Of a stretch of DNA of 64,000 nucleotides, positions 20,814 to 31,899 are shown piece after piece (positions within the stretch are counted from its first letter, which is position 1; each line of letters opens with the position of its first letter). A model generated the notes under the pieces. It was not told the DNA's origin, searched no databases, and was given only the letters and a program-made list of their open reading frames with translations. The stretch is from positions 394,178,249-394,242,248 of the forward strand of contig NC_061510.1 of assembly GCF_022539505.1 (NCBI RefSeq), in the 5' to 3' direction. This DNA comes from Lolium rigidum. Its lineage: Eukaryota; Streptophyta; Magnoliopsida; Poales; Poaceae. The position numbers and the translations under genes were made by a program.

Positions 20814-21560
20814 TTTTTTTTTTGAGACAACCTGCTAGAACTTTATTGATCATTTAAAATGTTTACAGGGATAGTATCTGAGTAAGGAACACAAAGCCAA
20901 ATGCGGCGGCCTACTCCATGCGATAGCATAGTTCTAGCTAGGTTGTGGGCTTCAAAATTTGAGACCCTACTTTCATACGAGAAATTACACTCCTGGAATT
21001 GAAGCGACTTGTTCTTGATTTCAGACAGGACGGAGCTGCTTCATTGACACTGGTATCAGCTGACACCAGCGATTAAAAACCCTCACTAAATCTACACTAA
21101 ACACTCTTTATTTCTGAAGATGACACCAATGAACATTGAGCTGGCACCATCGCATAAATTTTCTAGCTCCGTCCCTGATTTCAGAGATAATGGATCCATG
21201 CTTCCCCATGCTCCCCTCTTGGATATCTAAGACAACCATCTTAGATGCAACAAAAAGCTTTGAACAATTCAGGTCATTTGCTAAAGCTTGTGCTTCACGG
21301 CATGCAAGAGCCTCCAAGATCACCGGATCTGTTATACCCCGAAAAACAATAGCTAATTTCCCTTGGTAATTCCCGTGTACATCTCGGCAAAATGCAGCAG
21401 CGACTCTGCGGTCTTCAGTCTTAGACACCGAAGCATCCACATTAAACTTCGTTATATCTTTGGGAGGTGGAATCCACTGAGCTTTAGCACGTACTATTGA
21501 AGCCCGCGTATTGGGGTTATGTTGTGGTTGCCCTAGAGATTGTAGTTTTCCCAATTAGGA
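20814..21560 (-). pseudogene. LINE C-terminal RNase H domain and 3' end
   Basis: On the minus strand: WIPPPKDITKFNVDASVSK, AAAFCRDVHGNYQGK, ILEALACREAQALANDL and FVASKMVVLDI, the RVT_3-type RNase H fused to many plant LINEs. The third acidic position (usually SDC) is SKM. After an hAT MITE insertion the frame continues NFEAHNLARTMLSHGVGRR, IWLCVPYSDTIPVNILNDQ and a stop, then AATAAA-like sequence and a T run on the plus strand (20814-20823) that is the poly(A) tail. The 5' part is missing or unreadable beyond 21560. Confidence 0.85.
21026..21177. mobile_element. 152-bp hAT-type MITE with 8-bp TSD
   Basis: The left end CAGGACGGAGCT and the inverted right end CAGGGACGGAGCT form terminal inverted repeats of hAT type. 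ATTTCAGA flanks the insert on both sides (21018-21025 and 21178-21185), the 8-bp duplication expected for hAT. It interrupts the LINE RNase H frame. Confidence 0.82.
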
Positions 21561-21653
21561 GTTGATAATCCATGGGTAGATAACGAACTGCAAAAAAGAA
21601 GAATTACGTCCCATAAACCCTTTATAGTTTCCGTTTTCAGCCTCATGTTGTCG

Positions 21654-21889
21654 GTGCCAGTTTTCGGGCAAGCCGCAAGCCCATCATCATCGGCCACGCC
21701 AAGGTCTGCCAACATTTAGGCTAGAATGGCTGGCATTAAATTCACATGCTAAATTATAGCAAATCAACATGGGCTACCAATTGGTTGGGTGCCAATTTTC
21801 GGTAAAGCAACTGTGGCTACATATTGATGGGACACCAACCAGTCAACTGCCAATTTGATTAATTAGGCTTGCCGAAAAGTTGGCCTGCC
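21654..21889. mobile_element. MITE with 22-24 bp inverted ends, class unclear
   Basis: GGTGCCAGTTTTCGGGCAAG (plus CC) at 21654 is matched in inverse by GGCTTGCCGAAAAGTTGGCC at 21866. An internal GGTGCCAATTTTCGGTAAAG repeats the motif. No clean target duplication was found. Confidence 0.5.
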
Positions 21890-22253
21890 AAATTCTATCT
21901 GCAAACAATTGCACATTTCCACCAATAAACATTTCGCAGTGCACATGCTGCTCTATCAGCTTGTTGTACATATATGAATCTAATAATTTTTCCAAAATAT
22001 GCAAAGCACCCATGTGCAAAATGTCGCTTCCCCATGTTTCCAACACATATGCATGTGCATCTTTTTTTTCTTCTTCTAATTCTTCTAAGTGAAACAACAC
22101 ATGATCTATGTCTTCTGACTGAATATCTTTGTATGGGAACTTTACAGAAGCAGCAGCAATACTCTGAACTACATCTACCGAGAGAGTGTCAAATGTATCA
22201 CTCGCTCCAGCAGACAAAGCTCCACACCCAACGACCCAACCACACGCACGCAC
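21843..22253 (-). CDS. unrecognised 136-codon open frame
   Basis: The frame opens at 22253 and contains a Glu/Lys-rich stretch (DHVLFHLEELEEEKKDAHAY) and GALHILEKLLDSYMYNKLIE. Composition is protein-like, but I cannot name a family, and its last codons run into the MITE end near 21889. It lies downstream of the CVIQ gene on the same strand, so it could be a gene fragment, a separate exon, or chance. No promoter or splice signal decides this. Confidence 0.25.
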   Translation of the reverse strand: MRACGWVVGCGALSAGASDTFDTLSVDVVQSIAAASVKFPYKDIQSEDIDHVLFHLEELEEEKKDAHAYVLETWGSDILHMGALHILEKLLDSYMYNKLIEQHVHCEMFIGGNVQLFADRIWQANFSASLINQIGS

Positions 22254-22403
22254 AGATCTGAGACTGATAAAAATGGCAGAAAAAACCTCTACAACTACCC
22301 ACCTATGGCGGCATGTACTGATGAAACTGGTACAGGCAAGAAATGCTGCACCCCTTAATTTTGCACAGAATTTACATGACCCTCTGACAAGATTCTTCCT
22401 GGT

Positions 22404-24184
22404 TCATTGGATGACACAGACACATACTGGCATGCCATCCCCGTCGTCGCACGAATCTCCGGATTCACTGTAATCATAAGAGACGGAATGTGAGTTTAGA
22501 CAGCCATGAGAAGAAGCATAAAATCTAGAAGGCACTGAAGTCCTCCCTATTGTGGTAAGGAGGAGCACAAATGAGGTTCACTTTTGTTCGGAAAATAATG
22601 AAGTTCACTTTTGTTGTTTTGTTGCTTCTTTCAAGATACCACTGGTGAATGGGAACAGCACACTCATGTTGTCAATCATGATATAGATCTAGAAAACAAT
22701 TCTCGACCTGAACCGCAACTAGTCACTTGTCAAAGGTGAAAGGGAAACAATGAGGCGGTCAGGAATTTTCTTGTTGGCACATAGTGATGATCAAACTTTA
22801 CACTTTGATTGGTACACAACACTATTGATAAAGCTACATTACCACATGTTTCTGCAAAGACCTGGAAGTCATTTCAAAGCTCTAAACACAGAAAAGCACA
22901 AATGAATGAAGGACTGAAATTATAAGAGTATAAATGGAACGGGTATAGCCCTCAAACTATTATTAGGTTGAAAACATATGCACACAAGACTTTTTTTGGA
23001 CAATGTTCGGATGATGGCCTTTAGAGTCTAGAAGATTACCAATCAGAATATACTACATAACTTGATGAGAATATTTTAACAAGTCAAAGCTAGATTTTCG
23101 TAATAAATAAAGCTCATTACAAAAGTCAAGCCCCCGAATTTATGTATAAAATTGATCACATCATCTACCCGTAAACAAAAATTTGCACTCCACCAAGACA
23201 TGTACCAGTTCAAGCTGATCCCGTCATCACCTACCGGTTCAACACATTTATAAAATTGACCCCATCACATACGCAAGAAACATTAAATTTACTCTCCGGC
23301 GAGACCATGCACATAGTAGAACTGCAGGACAGCACGACAACGTCTCTCGAACTGCTGGGGCTGTAAGACCTTTAGATGTGTTAAGTAAATATTATCATTG
23401 AGTATCTCAAGTTGTATAGCCCCGGGTGACCTGTCCCCTCCTAGTCTCAAGAAGCTGATTTCTCGGAAGAACAAAAGAATGCCGGACATCATTCAAGGGG
23501 CGCAAATAGATTAAAAAGGACACCTCTGGCATTGGGGAATGGTTTTCTCGGATGTCAACCGTCTGCCCAACTCACACTAGGATTTAATATTCAGGAGGAT
23601 CAGGTCCGGTGTAAAGATTTGGGTTACTAAACTGCGGGCATGCAAAACATTCGCCTAGTTAATTGAAACAGAACATCATACACGTCAACAGGACAATAAT
23701 TCACCCATGAATCGGCAACTACCACACCAAAACAATCCAACGAAATTCTGAAATTCATCATCCAAGGTCGCAGCAAGTTCATCATGGAGGTGTATAGAGG
23801 AGGGAGATGGGGATGGTTATACCTTGGCTCGAACTCCCTGACCTCGGTAAGATCCTTGCCCAGCAAATCAAGCCACTTCACATTGCCTTTGGGAGCGCAC
23901 ACGCCGTCGGCGGCGCAGTTGGGCTTCTTAAGGTTGCTTTTCGGTGGCGCCGCCACCACCGCCGCCAAGGTCTTCTCGCCGTCCTCGTCCTTCCTGCTCT
24001 CAACGTCGTCCTTCTCCGGAGGCTCCAGCGCCTCGAACTTCTGAACTGGGGGCGGCTTGTCCTCGACCGGGCAGGGCGGCGTGGAGAGAGCACCGGCGCC
24101 GGGCGGAGCATCCTTGGACTTGGGGAGGCAGGGGATGTAGCAGAGGGGGGAGGCGCAGTAGCTCTCACAGTGCGAGAGCCTCAT
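22404..24184 (-). CDS. small conserved plant protein with C-terminal CVIQ (CaaX-like)
   Basis: Two exons, 24184-23823 and 22467-22404, join in phase (CCAAG/GTATAA donor, GATTACAG acceptor) to give 141 residues. The N-terminus MRLSHCESYCASPLCYIPCL is cysteine-rich. The middle is Pro/Ala/Glu-rich and probably disordered. NVKWLDLLGKDLTEVREFEP continues over the splice into SESGDSCDDGDGMPVCVCVI and a final Q. The pattern 'V.W.D..GK.L..V.EFEPS..GDSDDE...C.C.I' is shared by a family of unnamed plant proteins known to me only by sequence. CVIQ fits a CaaX prenylation signal (inference), which would place it at a membrane. The 1.36-kb intron holds transposon-like debris (for example 23289-23492). The start is the first ATG that gives the family-like N-terminus; the frame is open further upstream. 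Confidence 0.72.
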
Positions 24185-24720
24185 CAAAGAGGGGGAGTCG
24201 GGGCACACCGGGACACGCCAAATCGGAACCCCGGTGGCGCCACGCCGATCAAATCTGACCGCGGGACAGATCGAGGCGGCCCAGGAATGCGAGCGCGAGC
24301 CCGTCTCCGGCGAGCAGCAGCAATCTTGGCCCCGGAGCAGCGCCTCGCTCGCCAGCACAGCGGAACTGGATCAAGAAAACCTGGAACTGCCCGGCCAAGA
24401 ACCAAGAAAAGGGGGCGGGGCGAATCTGTGCCTGTGCGGCAAGAACAGCGCGGCGGCAGGGAGGAGCAGGAGCAGATTGAATCTTGCACTAAAAGGGTTG
24501 CTGCCCGGGGACCATGGGAGGAGGAGGAGGAGGAGGACGGGGGAGGGAGGTGGGTCTCCGGGAAGGAAGCCCGAGCGAAGGGAAGGAATCCAGCCGATAA
24601 AGATGGTGGCAGCCAGGCCAAGCAGCCTTCTTCCTTCGCTTGCTACCCCACAGGGATCAATTGCAGTGCATCCAACTTGCAAAGCAACAAACGCATGAGG
24701 AGCGGGCCAAGGAGATAATT

Positions 24721-25035
24721 GCGCCCATAAAAATATGAGAATCGATCCGCTGGAGCCAATGGATAAATTGCAACTATACTACTAGTGCGTACTGGTCCTT
24801 GGAGATTGGGATTTATTATGGCTCTTGTTTTTCCTCTGGAAGAGAGGAGGGATATCTATTGCCATCACAACAGTAGTGTCGCTGTCGCAGGAAGACGTGG
24901 TCTCGGCGAGTTCTTTTCTTTTCTTATTATAATTGAAGAAGAATTCATTTTTTGATATATAGTGATCTCCTTTAATTCTTTTCAAACAAATTTGGAATTA
25001 TGCAAATTTAATTAGAACTTGCTTACTAGGGTGTA
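24721..25035. other. AT-rich spacer, nothing recognised
   Basis: No open frame of note, no inverted ends, no similarity to other parts of the window. Confidence 0.4.
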
Positions 25036-25084
25036 ATTATGAGGGGTGAATTCGATGGAACTCTTTTTTTCACCCAAACTCAAA

Positions 25085-25830
25085 GCCTGGGTGGCACACA
25101 AGGTAAAATTCTTATTATCGCTAGCCTTATAGGATCGTTGTTGGACTGTGGAACGTGCGCAAGGCGTGGACTCCAACTCCACCTGCTATGCCTGCTCTGC
25201 GATCAACATCCAGAGACCATGGCACACCTATTGATCGAGTGGCCCTTCGCCAAGCAAGTCTGGCATGAGGCGCTCTCACGGCTACGGATGACCTCGATGC
25301 ATCACTGACTGTCAAACCGGCAACGCCAAAACCACTCCGCAAGGGGCTTGCAACGGCCGCGTTGCTACTGCCCTGGATGATATGGACTATGGAGGCATGG
25401 GGATGACTGTGTTTTCGACAAGCACAACCATCAACCCAAAACCTCCTGATCAAGATCAAGGAGGAAGCCGCCTTGTGGGCACAATCTAGAGCTCTTGGCC
25501 TGAGACTCGCGTTATTGATGAGTTGGGATGTACACTAGTAGTGGCGAAGCTTCACCAAAAATCAGGGGGCGAAAGATGAAATGACAGTGTTTTGGGGGGC
25601 GGTGAAATACTAATATTTCTCCATCTAAACCCTCCCTAAAATTCTTCACAACTCTGCAGAAAGCTGGGGGGAGGGGGGCGGTGCACCCCCCCCCCCGAGT
25701 TGCACTAAGTTCCGACAGGAGGATTCTCCTTTTTTTCTAGCACCATCTCTTAGGAGACTTGTAACCAAAACTCTTCCTTTTTAATAAAATGAAGCGCGAA
25801 GGTCCTTTGCGTTTTCTGGAAAAAAACTCA
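25085..25830 (+). pseudogene. LINE tail with zinc motif, split by a MITE
   Basis: LLDCGTCARRGLQLHLLCLL then CDQHPETMAHLLIEWPFAKQ and VWHEAL (25137-25275) form the zf-RVT motif (C..C...H) of plant LINEs. Further broken pieces follow (MEAWG, LLIKIKEEAALWAQ-like near 25440). After the MITE the LINE 3' end continues GGAGGATTCTCC, CCATCTCTTAGG, TTTTTAATAAAATGAAGCGC and GCGTTTTCTGGAAAAAAAC, typical of a LINE tail. Confidence 0.7.
25532..25718. mobile_element. hAT-like MITE, copy 1
   Basis: GTAGTGGCGAAGCTTCACC at the left and GCACTAAGTTCCGACAG at the right resemble the CAGTGGCGGAGCTT termini of a common grass hAT-type MITE. The interior GGCGGTGAAATACTAATATT recurs at 26446. It is inserted in the LINE tail. 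No clear target duplication. Confidence 0.5.
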
Positions 25831-26229
25831 ATCCCCTTGATTTTTTTTTCATTTATGCAGGTTGCACACAAGGTCGAGACATAAAAATTTGAGACCATGT
25901 GCAAAACTGAAAATGGGTCCTACCTGACTGCAAAATTTGAGCTAAAAATCTATCTATATACCTAATAATAAAGAAAATAAGGTTTCTTGTTCGTCCGTCT
26001 TTTTTTACGCCTATTTTTCAGTCAAAAAATTACTTCCACTACCACCACCAAGTTACGGTTCGCACGGTTTGAGTCGCAACACGCACGATTCCTCCCGGTC
26101 TAACCACTAGTACGGAGGCATCCTTAAAATTAACACAAGAATATGAGGTTCTATAGGAACATATAAGATTAGTTCATCCAACTATTGCCAACTTTTTTAG
26201 TTTTAATTGGTCCGACGTAATCAGGTTGT

Positions 26230-26770
26230 GGTACTCCAAGTTTTCACTGGAGGGGCTCTTTCCGATTGCACATCAAATAGTCACTGCTCTCGAGCTCCAT
26301 GAAACTCTCCATTCTTTTCGACGATCTTCTCTTTAGACGGGGTGACGGATTGAATATACAAAGAAGGCTCAAGGCATACTTGGTGGGAGAGTATAGTGGC
26401 AAATAGAAGGATTAAAGATAAAATGCTAGTGTTTGAGGGAGGGTGGTGAAATACTAATATTTCTCCATTTAAACCCTCCCTAAAAACATCTTCACAACTT
26501 TGCACAAAGTTGCGAGGGGGGTGGTTTGCCCCCGAGTTGTAGTAAGCTCCGGCAGTGTACACTAGGATTCTCCTTTCTTGAAGACATGTCCCGAGGGCCT
26601 CTTTCCTAGTGCACATCAAACGGTCATGTTTCTACTCTTGAGCTCCACGAAACTCTCCGTTCTTTTCGACGATCTTCTCTTCAGACGGGGTGACATATTG
26701 AATAGACAAAGAAATGACTCAAGGCATACTTGGCGAGAGAGTATAGTGGGAAAGAGAAGGATTAATGAAC
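26230..26770 (+). repeat. pair of ~150-bp direct repeats (26260-26405 and 26595-26770)
   Basis: Both contain GAGCTCCA, GAAACTCTCC, TTCTTTTCGACGATCTTCTC, AGACGGGGTGACATATTGAA-like sequence and CTCAAGGCATACTTGG. The MITE copy at 26405-26562 lies between them. This could be a local duplication later separated by the MITE. Confidence 0.8.
26405..26562. mobile_element. hAT-like MITE, copy 2 (left end lost)
   Basis: Matches copy 1 at GGTGAAATACTAATATTTCT and AACCCTCCCTAAAA. The right end GTAAGCTCCGGCAGTG is better preserved than in copy 1. The left terminus is missing. Confidence 0.5.
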
Positions 26771-26934
26771 TAGAGACAAGTATATGCTGCAATGGCACGC
26801 AGGGATGTATGAATAAACCGGAGCAAAGGAAAGGAACGGAAGAAGGAATAGGAACTATGGGTGTGCTCGATGTTGCTGCAGAATATAAGCCCGGGAGTTT
26901 CAGTATAAGCGTGAGAGTTTCTTCGTTACGCTAA

Positions 26935-27337
26935 ACACAAGTGCGTATGCAAATTATGTGATCTAGATTTGCATCGCGAGATAGTGTTTTCAATAGAAAC
27001 CACCGCGGTGGCTCGATCGTTGTTTCGTTGCCACCTCACCCACAAGTGAGCCGGTGTCCGTAGCTAGATCATGCGACGGTGAACCTATTGACCAATCACC
27101 CTCATCGTCATTACAGACGATGTGAGAGGATGAACCGTGAACGGACATATGAACGGTACATGCTTTCATAGAGAATCGTTTTGTTACTACCACAGCAAGC
27201 TTTTTAAATTTTAGATATATGATATATTATCCAAAAATAATTGCCTTTTAAAAGCATGATGTTAGTGTATATATTTGCAAAACGATTTAGAATGGATGCA
27301 AAGCCTATCCGTTTTCGTGATGTGCATCGTTCGTCTT
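26935..27337. other. spacer left of the Gypsy element
   Basis: No supported gene. It ends in the target duplication GTCTT (27333-27337). Confidence 0.4.
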
Positions 27338-27905
27338 TGTTGTGGGTATACTTCATGGGTGTACCATCGACAGTGCCTAGATCCGGCAAGCCCGGGTGGC
27401 CCACAGACGGTGATGAGGCATGTGGCCCATCGGGCGGCCCGATTCTTTGTTGATCATGAAGGAAGAAGTCCAGCCCGGGATCGGCGGGCCGGATCCGTGC
27501 CGACATAGGAGTAACCCGGATCCATGGAGGCCCATGAGGAACCCGGATCCGGTACGACGTATATGGAAGGCGGATCCGTGACGTGCACGGCAAGATATTG
27601 TACCGTAGTTATGGCATGCACGTAATCCGGCTAGGACTCTTCATGTAAACCCTAGATCCGTGCGCCTTTATAAGCCGGATCCCGGGAGCCCTAGAGGCAC
27701 GTTGACAACCACAACTCATTGTAACAACGCGAAAGCGCCCGGATAATTCCGGACAAGCGAGCGGTAGGCCCTGTCATCGTGCGGGTGTTCGAAGGCTGGG
27801 TAACTCGCGTACCACCGTCCCGTGTGCACTCCGCCCTATGGCCCCCACTTCTTCTCCCCCTCGTGAGGATCCCTCCTCCGAGGTATCGTCGATTAGGCAA
27901 CGACA
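27338..27905 (+). mobile_element. Gypsy 5' LTR (568 bp)
   Basis: TGTTGTGGGTATACTTCATG ... GATTAGGCAACGACA. By hand alignment it differs from the 3' LTR at roughly 15-20 positions plus a few 1-3 base gaps, mostly A/G changes. A TATAA box lies at 27669-27673 in GCGCCTTTATAAGCCGG. Confidence 0.95.
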
Positions 27906-27907
27906 GT

Positions 27908-27924
27908 TGGCGCCCACCGTGGGG
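27908..27924 (+). other. primer-binding site of the Gypsy element
   Basis: TGGCGCCCACCGTGGGG starts two bases after the LTR end. TGG at the start pairs with the CCA end of a tRNA; I do not assign which tRNA. Confidence 0.75.
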
Positions 27925-29949
27925 CCTGCGGCGTCTGGAGGCCGGAACCGGGAGGGTTCCGCCATGGGAAGCTACGACGACACCATCGGCTGTGGGGCGT
28001 GTCCTTTACGCCGGAAATCTGCCGATCGTCCCTCCGGATGAGTGTTGGATTCCGGCTAAAACCGACCCCGTCAAGCTCTCCATCGTCCCGGTTGGCGGCA
28101 TACACATCTTCATCGGGGAAACCGTCGATTCCGACGGAAACCCACGCGGTAAGTAGCGCCGACGCGACCGCCGGCCGGGCGAGAACGCGATCGCGAAGAT
28201 CCGATCCGAGACGGCTGGAACTTCCTATCGAAGATTCCGCCTTAGATGCGGAAAAATCAAAGCCCACCCAATCCGCCCACGAGCGAGGAAACAAAGGTGG
28301 AAGACCAATGCGGATCCGCTCGGGTCTCCCGGGTGTTAGAGAAGCAAAGGTGTCACTTCGTACACTTCTTGGCCCATACCGCCGGAACCGCCCCTCATGA
28401 AGTCGGAGCTGGTCCCGAGCGAGGAAGAGGCACCGGAAAACAACGCGGATCCGGATCGGGCTCAGCCTGTCGGAGAAAGCGAAGCTCCGGTCGAAGAGTC
28501 GATCTTGGGCAATCCGAGCCCAATTTCCGGAGACACTCCGTCCATGGAATCCGATGACTTCGTGCGCAAGTTGGAGGAGTATGGTCTCGGCGATCGGCTC
28601 GAAGTCAACTCCGCCCGGCCGAAGCGAGGTTCTCGCAACGGTAGCAGCGCCGGGACAAACCGGATCCGGAGACCAAGTTAGCCAATGCGAGCCATCTCAA
28701 CAAGGATCTCCAATGTCTCGGGTGCGACCCCAAAGGGATTCCCCTTCGGAGGAAATCCTGTCGGCGAGAAGAGGTGGCCGCGCGAGCGATTCTTAACACA
28801 CCTATAACTCCGGGCCACGCCGCGGATCCGGAGGCTCTAGAAACCGCCGGAAAGGAGATGCTAGCCACGGCCAAGAGGCTCGCCGACGCCGAAGCTGCAT
28901 TAAAGATAGGAAGGGCGAGATCATGCCGCCTGGCTGGAAAACTTCGACGGACGGGACCGCGAGATTACTAACACACTCGAGCACGTCAAGAGCATGAGGG
29001 CTGAGTGGGAGGTAAAGATGACCTACGCGCAGGCGGAGGCTGATCGTATTGTCGGAGAAGCAATTCCGCCTCGCGGGATAGCCTTCAACACGCCCGCGGT
29101 TCACCGGCCGTTGGAAACTCCAAAGGACAACATGCTGAAAGCGAGCGGAATTGCTTGAAGAAGAAGGACGAAGAAGTTGATATCAACCATCTCCGCACAC
29201 TTGTCGCTTCGGCAATGCAGCGACGAGCAAGGCGGATACTCGCGCGAGGTTGGAATCCAATCCGGATAACTGTGTATCTACCGCGCGAGAAGGACGCCCG
29301 CGCCGATCGGCATCCCGACGATGAATCACACACCGGATCCTCGGAGCGCGAGAAGAAGGGCCGGGGAACACCCAAATCCGATCCCCGTCCCATCACAAAC
29401 GCCTCCGTCGGATCCAAGAAAGGGAAAGGATGCGATGTACTCCGGACGAGACGAGATACCGCAACCCCTCTCCTCCGCCCAACGGTTACCCGCGACCCCC
29501 TCGCCGCCGTAGTCCAGCCGGAAACACCAGGCCCATAGGGCACGGTGCGATTGTTATCCGCGACAACGTGCTGCCAAGAAACAGAAACCGGGAGCGCTCG
29601 CCGGAACCTCGCCGGAACCAGAACAATGTTCGTGAGCCCGAGCCTAGGAGGAGTCGGAATGAAGACCGGGGCCCGAGAACCTCGCCGGAACCGCGATCCC
29701 GAACCTCGTAGGAGCCGCGACCCGAGCCTCGTCGGAGCCGTGACCGGAGCCCCGCCGGCATGACCGGGGCAGCCGGCGCCAAGGCGAAGGCAGCCACAGG
29801 AGCCGGAGTCGGCACCGGGAAGGTCGCGGAGATTCGGATGGCGGAAGCAAGAAGTCGGACCGCCCACCTCGCAGGTCTCCTCACCACCACCTAGCGGTGG
29901 CGGCGGAGGTGGAGACGGAGGCAATGGCCGGAGATCTCGCTCTCGCTCA

Positions 29950-31830
29950 AAGTCTCCCCGCCACGGCTCACGCGACGCACGGGACCGCCTTAACGAGTAC
30001 GAGAGCCGACTACATTGGTCCGAAGTGCTTTGGCGAGAATGATTCGAGAGGAACCAAAGCCAAGGAGCTCCCTCAAGCTACCGGAAATCGAAGCATTATG
30101 ATGGCACCGAAAGGCCGGATACTGGATTGAGGACTACTACAATGCGGTAACCTTCGCCGGAGGAACCCCTAACATCGCTCGCCGCATGCTCCGGTTGTAC
30201 CTTGTAGGACCAGCCCGGATCCGGCTCGGCGACCTCGAGAAGAACTCTATCTTTTGCTTGGTTCGACCTCGAAGACCGCTTTTGAGAAACACTTCGAGGG
30301 CACCTACAAAAGACCTGCCACGACGAGCGACACTGCAAGCTTGTATCCGGAAGAAGGGAGAAACCTCAAGAAACTTCCTCACACGATGGTTGGCATGCGA
30401 GAACGAGTGCGAAAACGTCGATCACACCACTCGCCATGTACGCCTTTATTGGTGGATCTGCGAGAGAGGAGGATTGCTGAGACATAAGCTTACATGTTTG
30501 GCTAACGCCAACAAAGCGACTTTGGATGAGATGATCTCCATCGCCGGTGATCACTTGCCGCCGATGACGACGCGGGCGGTGACATCGCAGCTACAGCAAT
30601 CCCCCTGCACCGGCAGAAGAAGAACCGTGATAACGGTAACAATAGCGGCCACAAACGCAAAAACCACGATGACCGAGAAGAGTGGCGGATCCGAGATGGT
30701 CGCCATGGCGTTCCAACGCGGAGGTTCGGGGAGGCGGAAGAGGACGCGGCCGTGGAGGCGGAGCCGGCGGGGGTCGGCGAGCATGGCACCGAGGTCACCG
30801 GCGGCGGATCCCGCGCCCGCAAACCTACGAGGAGTACGGAGACATGCCTGCCCGGCCCACTTGGATCCGGCTACGGGGAAGTCCACTCATACCAACCGCA
30901 ACCGCAAATGGGTCAACGACCTCAAGAACGACCCGGAGGCGGGATACAAGCGAGCCCGGAAGCACCGCCCACGCGGCAAAGGAGGCAAGGGCAAGAACAA
31001 GGACAAGGAGGAGGACGGTTCCGAGGCGATGGACGAGGATGATAACTCGCCGGATCCCAAAGCCGGATCCGCGAGGAAAATCCAACCCCTTCGAGAAAAA
31101 GAGCGTGGGGGCTTACCACACCTTCCTCGGAACCCCTACAGTCCGCGCTACAAAATCAGCTACCCGGTTCCTGAACGCCACAGTTCCGGCTGTGCCGCAG
31201 TATGTCAGGTGGTCGGAAGTTCCGTGCACATTTGACAGGACGGATCATCCCGCCTCTGTGCCAAAAGAATACTACGCCTTGGTTGTGAGTCCCCGCATAG
31301 ACGGGTATGACTTCTCCAAGTGCCTCATGGATGGCGGAGCCAGCTTGAACATCATGTACCTGGAGACTGCGGAGCGGATGAACCTCACCAAGGAACAGCT
31401 CAAACACGGCACCACCGAGTTTCACGGCGTGGTTCCGGGTAAGAAGGCGAACTCCCTCGGCGGCATCACACTTCCCGTGGCCTTCGGCGATGTTCATAAT
31501 TTCCGCGAAGAGAAGATCACGTTCGAAGTTGTGCCCTTCAAGAGCTCCTACCATGTCATCTTCGGCGGGCCCACCTACCACAAGTTCCACGCAAGGGCGT
31601 GCTATATCTACAACAAGCTCAAGATGCCGGGTCCTAACGGTATGATCACCATAACCGGAGACTACAAAAAGGCTCATGAGTGCGAGTTGGGCGAAGCTGC
31701 CTTTGCAGAGTCTGTGATCTCCGGAGAAGAGGCCGAAAGGCTACGGAGCCGCGGTGGATCCGGCGAGATGCGAGACCACAAAGAAGCGGATCTCCGAGCG
31801 AGAAAACCTCCTTCAAGCCCGCAATAGAAA
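29950..31830 (+). pseudogene. Gypsy gag and protease pseudogene
   Basis: Gag motifs appear in alternating frames: ERPDTG, LYLVGPARIRLGDLEKNSIF (30187), KTAFEKHFEGTYKRPATTSD, RNFLTRW, TYEEYGDMPA, WVNDLKNDPEAGYKRARKH. From 31085 a single frame runs VGAYHTFLGTPT, VPQYVRWSEVPCTFDRTDHP and the protease CLMDGGASLNIMYLETAERM (31321 on), where D-G-G is the normal active-site form in this lineage. It ends at a stop at 31827. Frameshifts and stops are numerous upstream, so no complete Gag can be made. The first 2 kb after the primer-binding site (27930-29950) is GC-rich and has no domain I recognise. Confidence 0.85.
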
Positions 31831-31899
31831 CCAAGAAGCATGACCTCATTCCGGGTGACTCCTCCAAGCAGGTGTCAGTCGGAGCCAACATGGACCCCA

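Noticed and set aside
25953..26109. Possible short Helitron (A/TCTATATACCTAATAATAAA start)
   Set aside because: The 5' end fits well, but the 3' side (TCGCAACACGCACG ... CTAG) has about 20 bases instead of about 9 between the GCACG core and CTAG, so the boundary is not supported.
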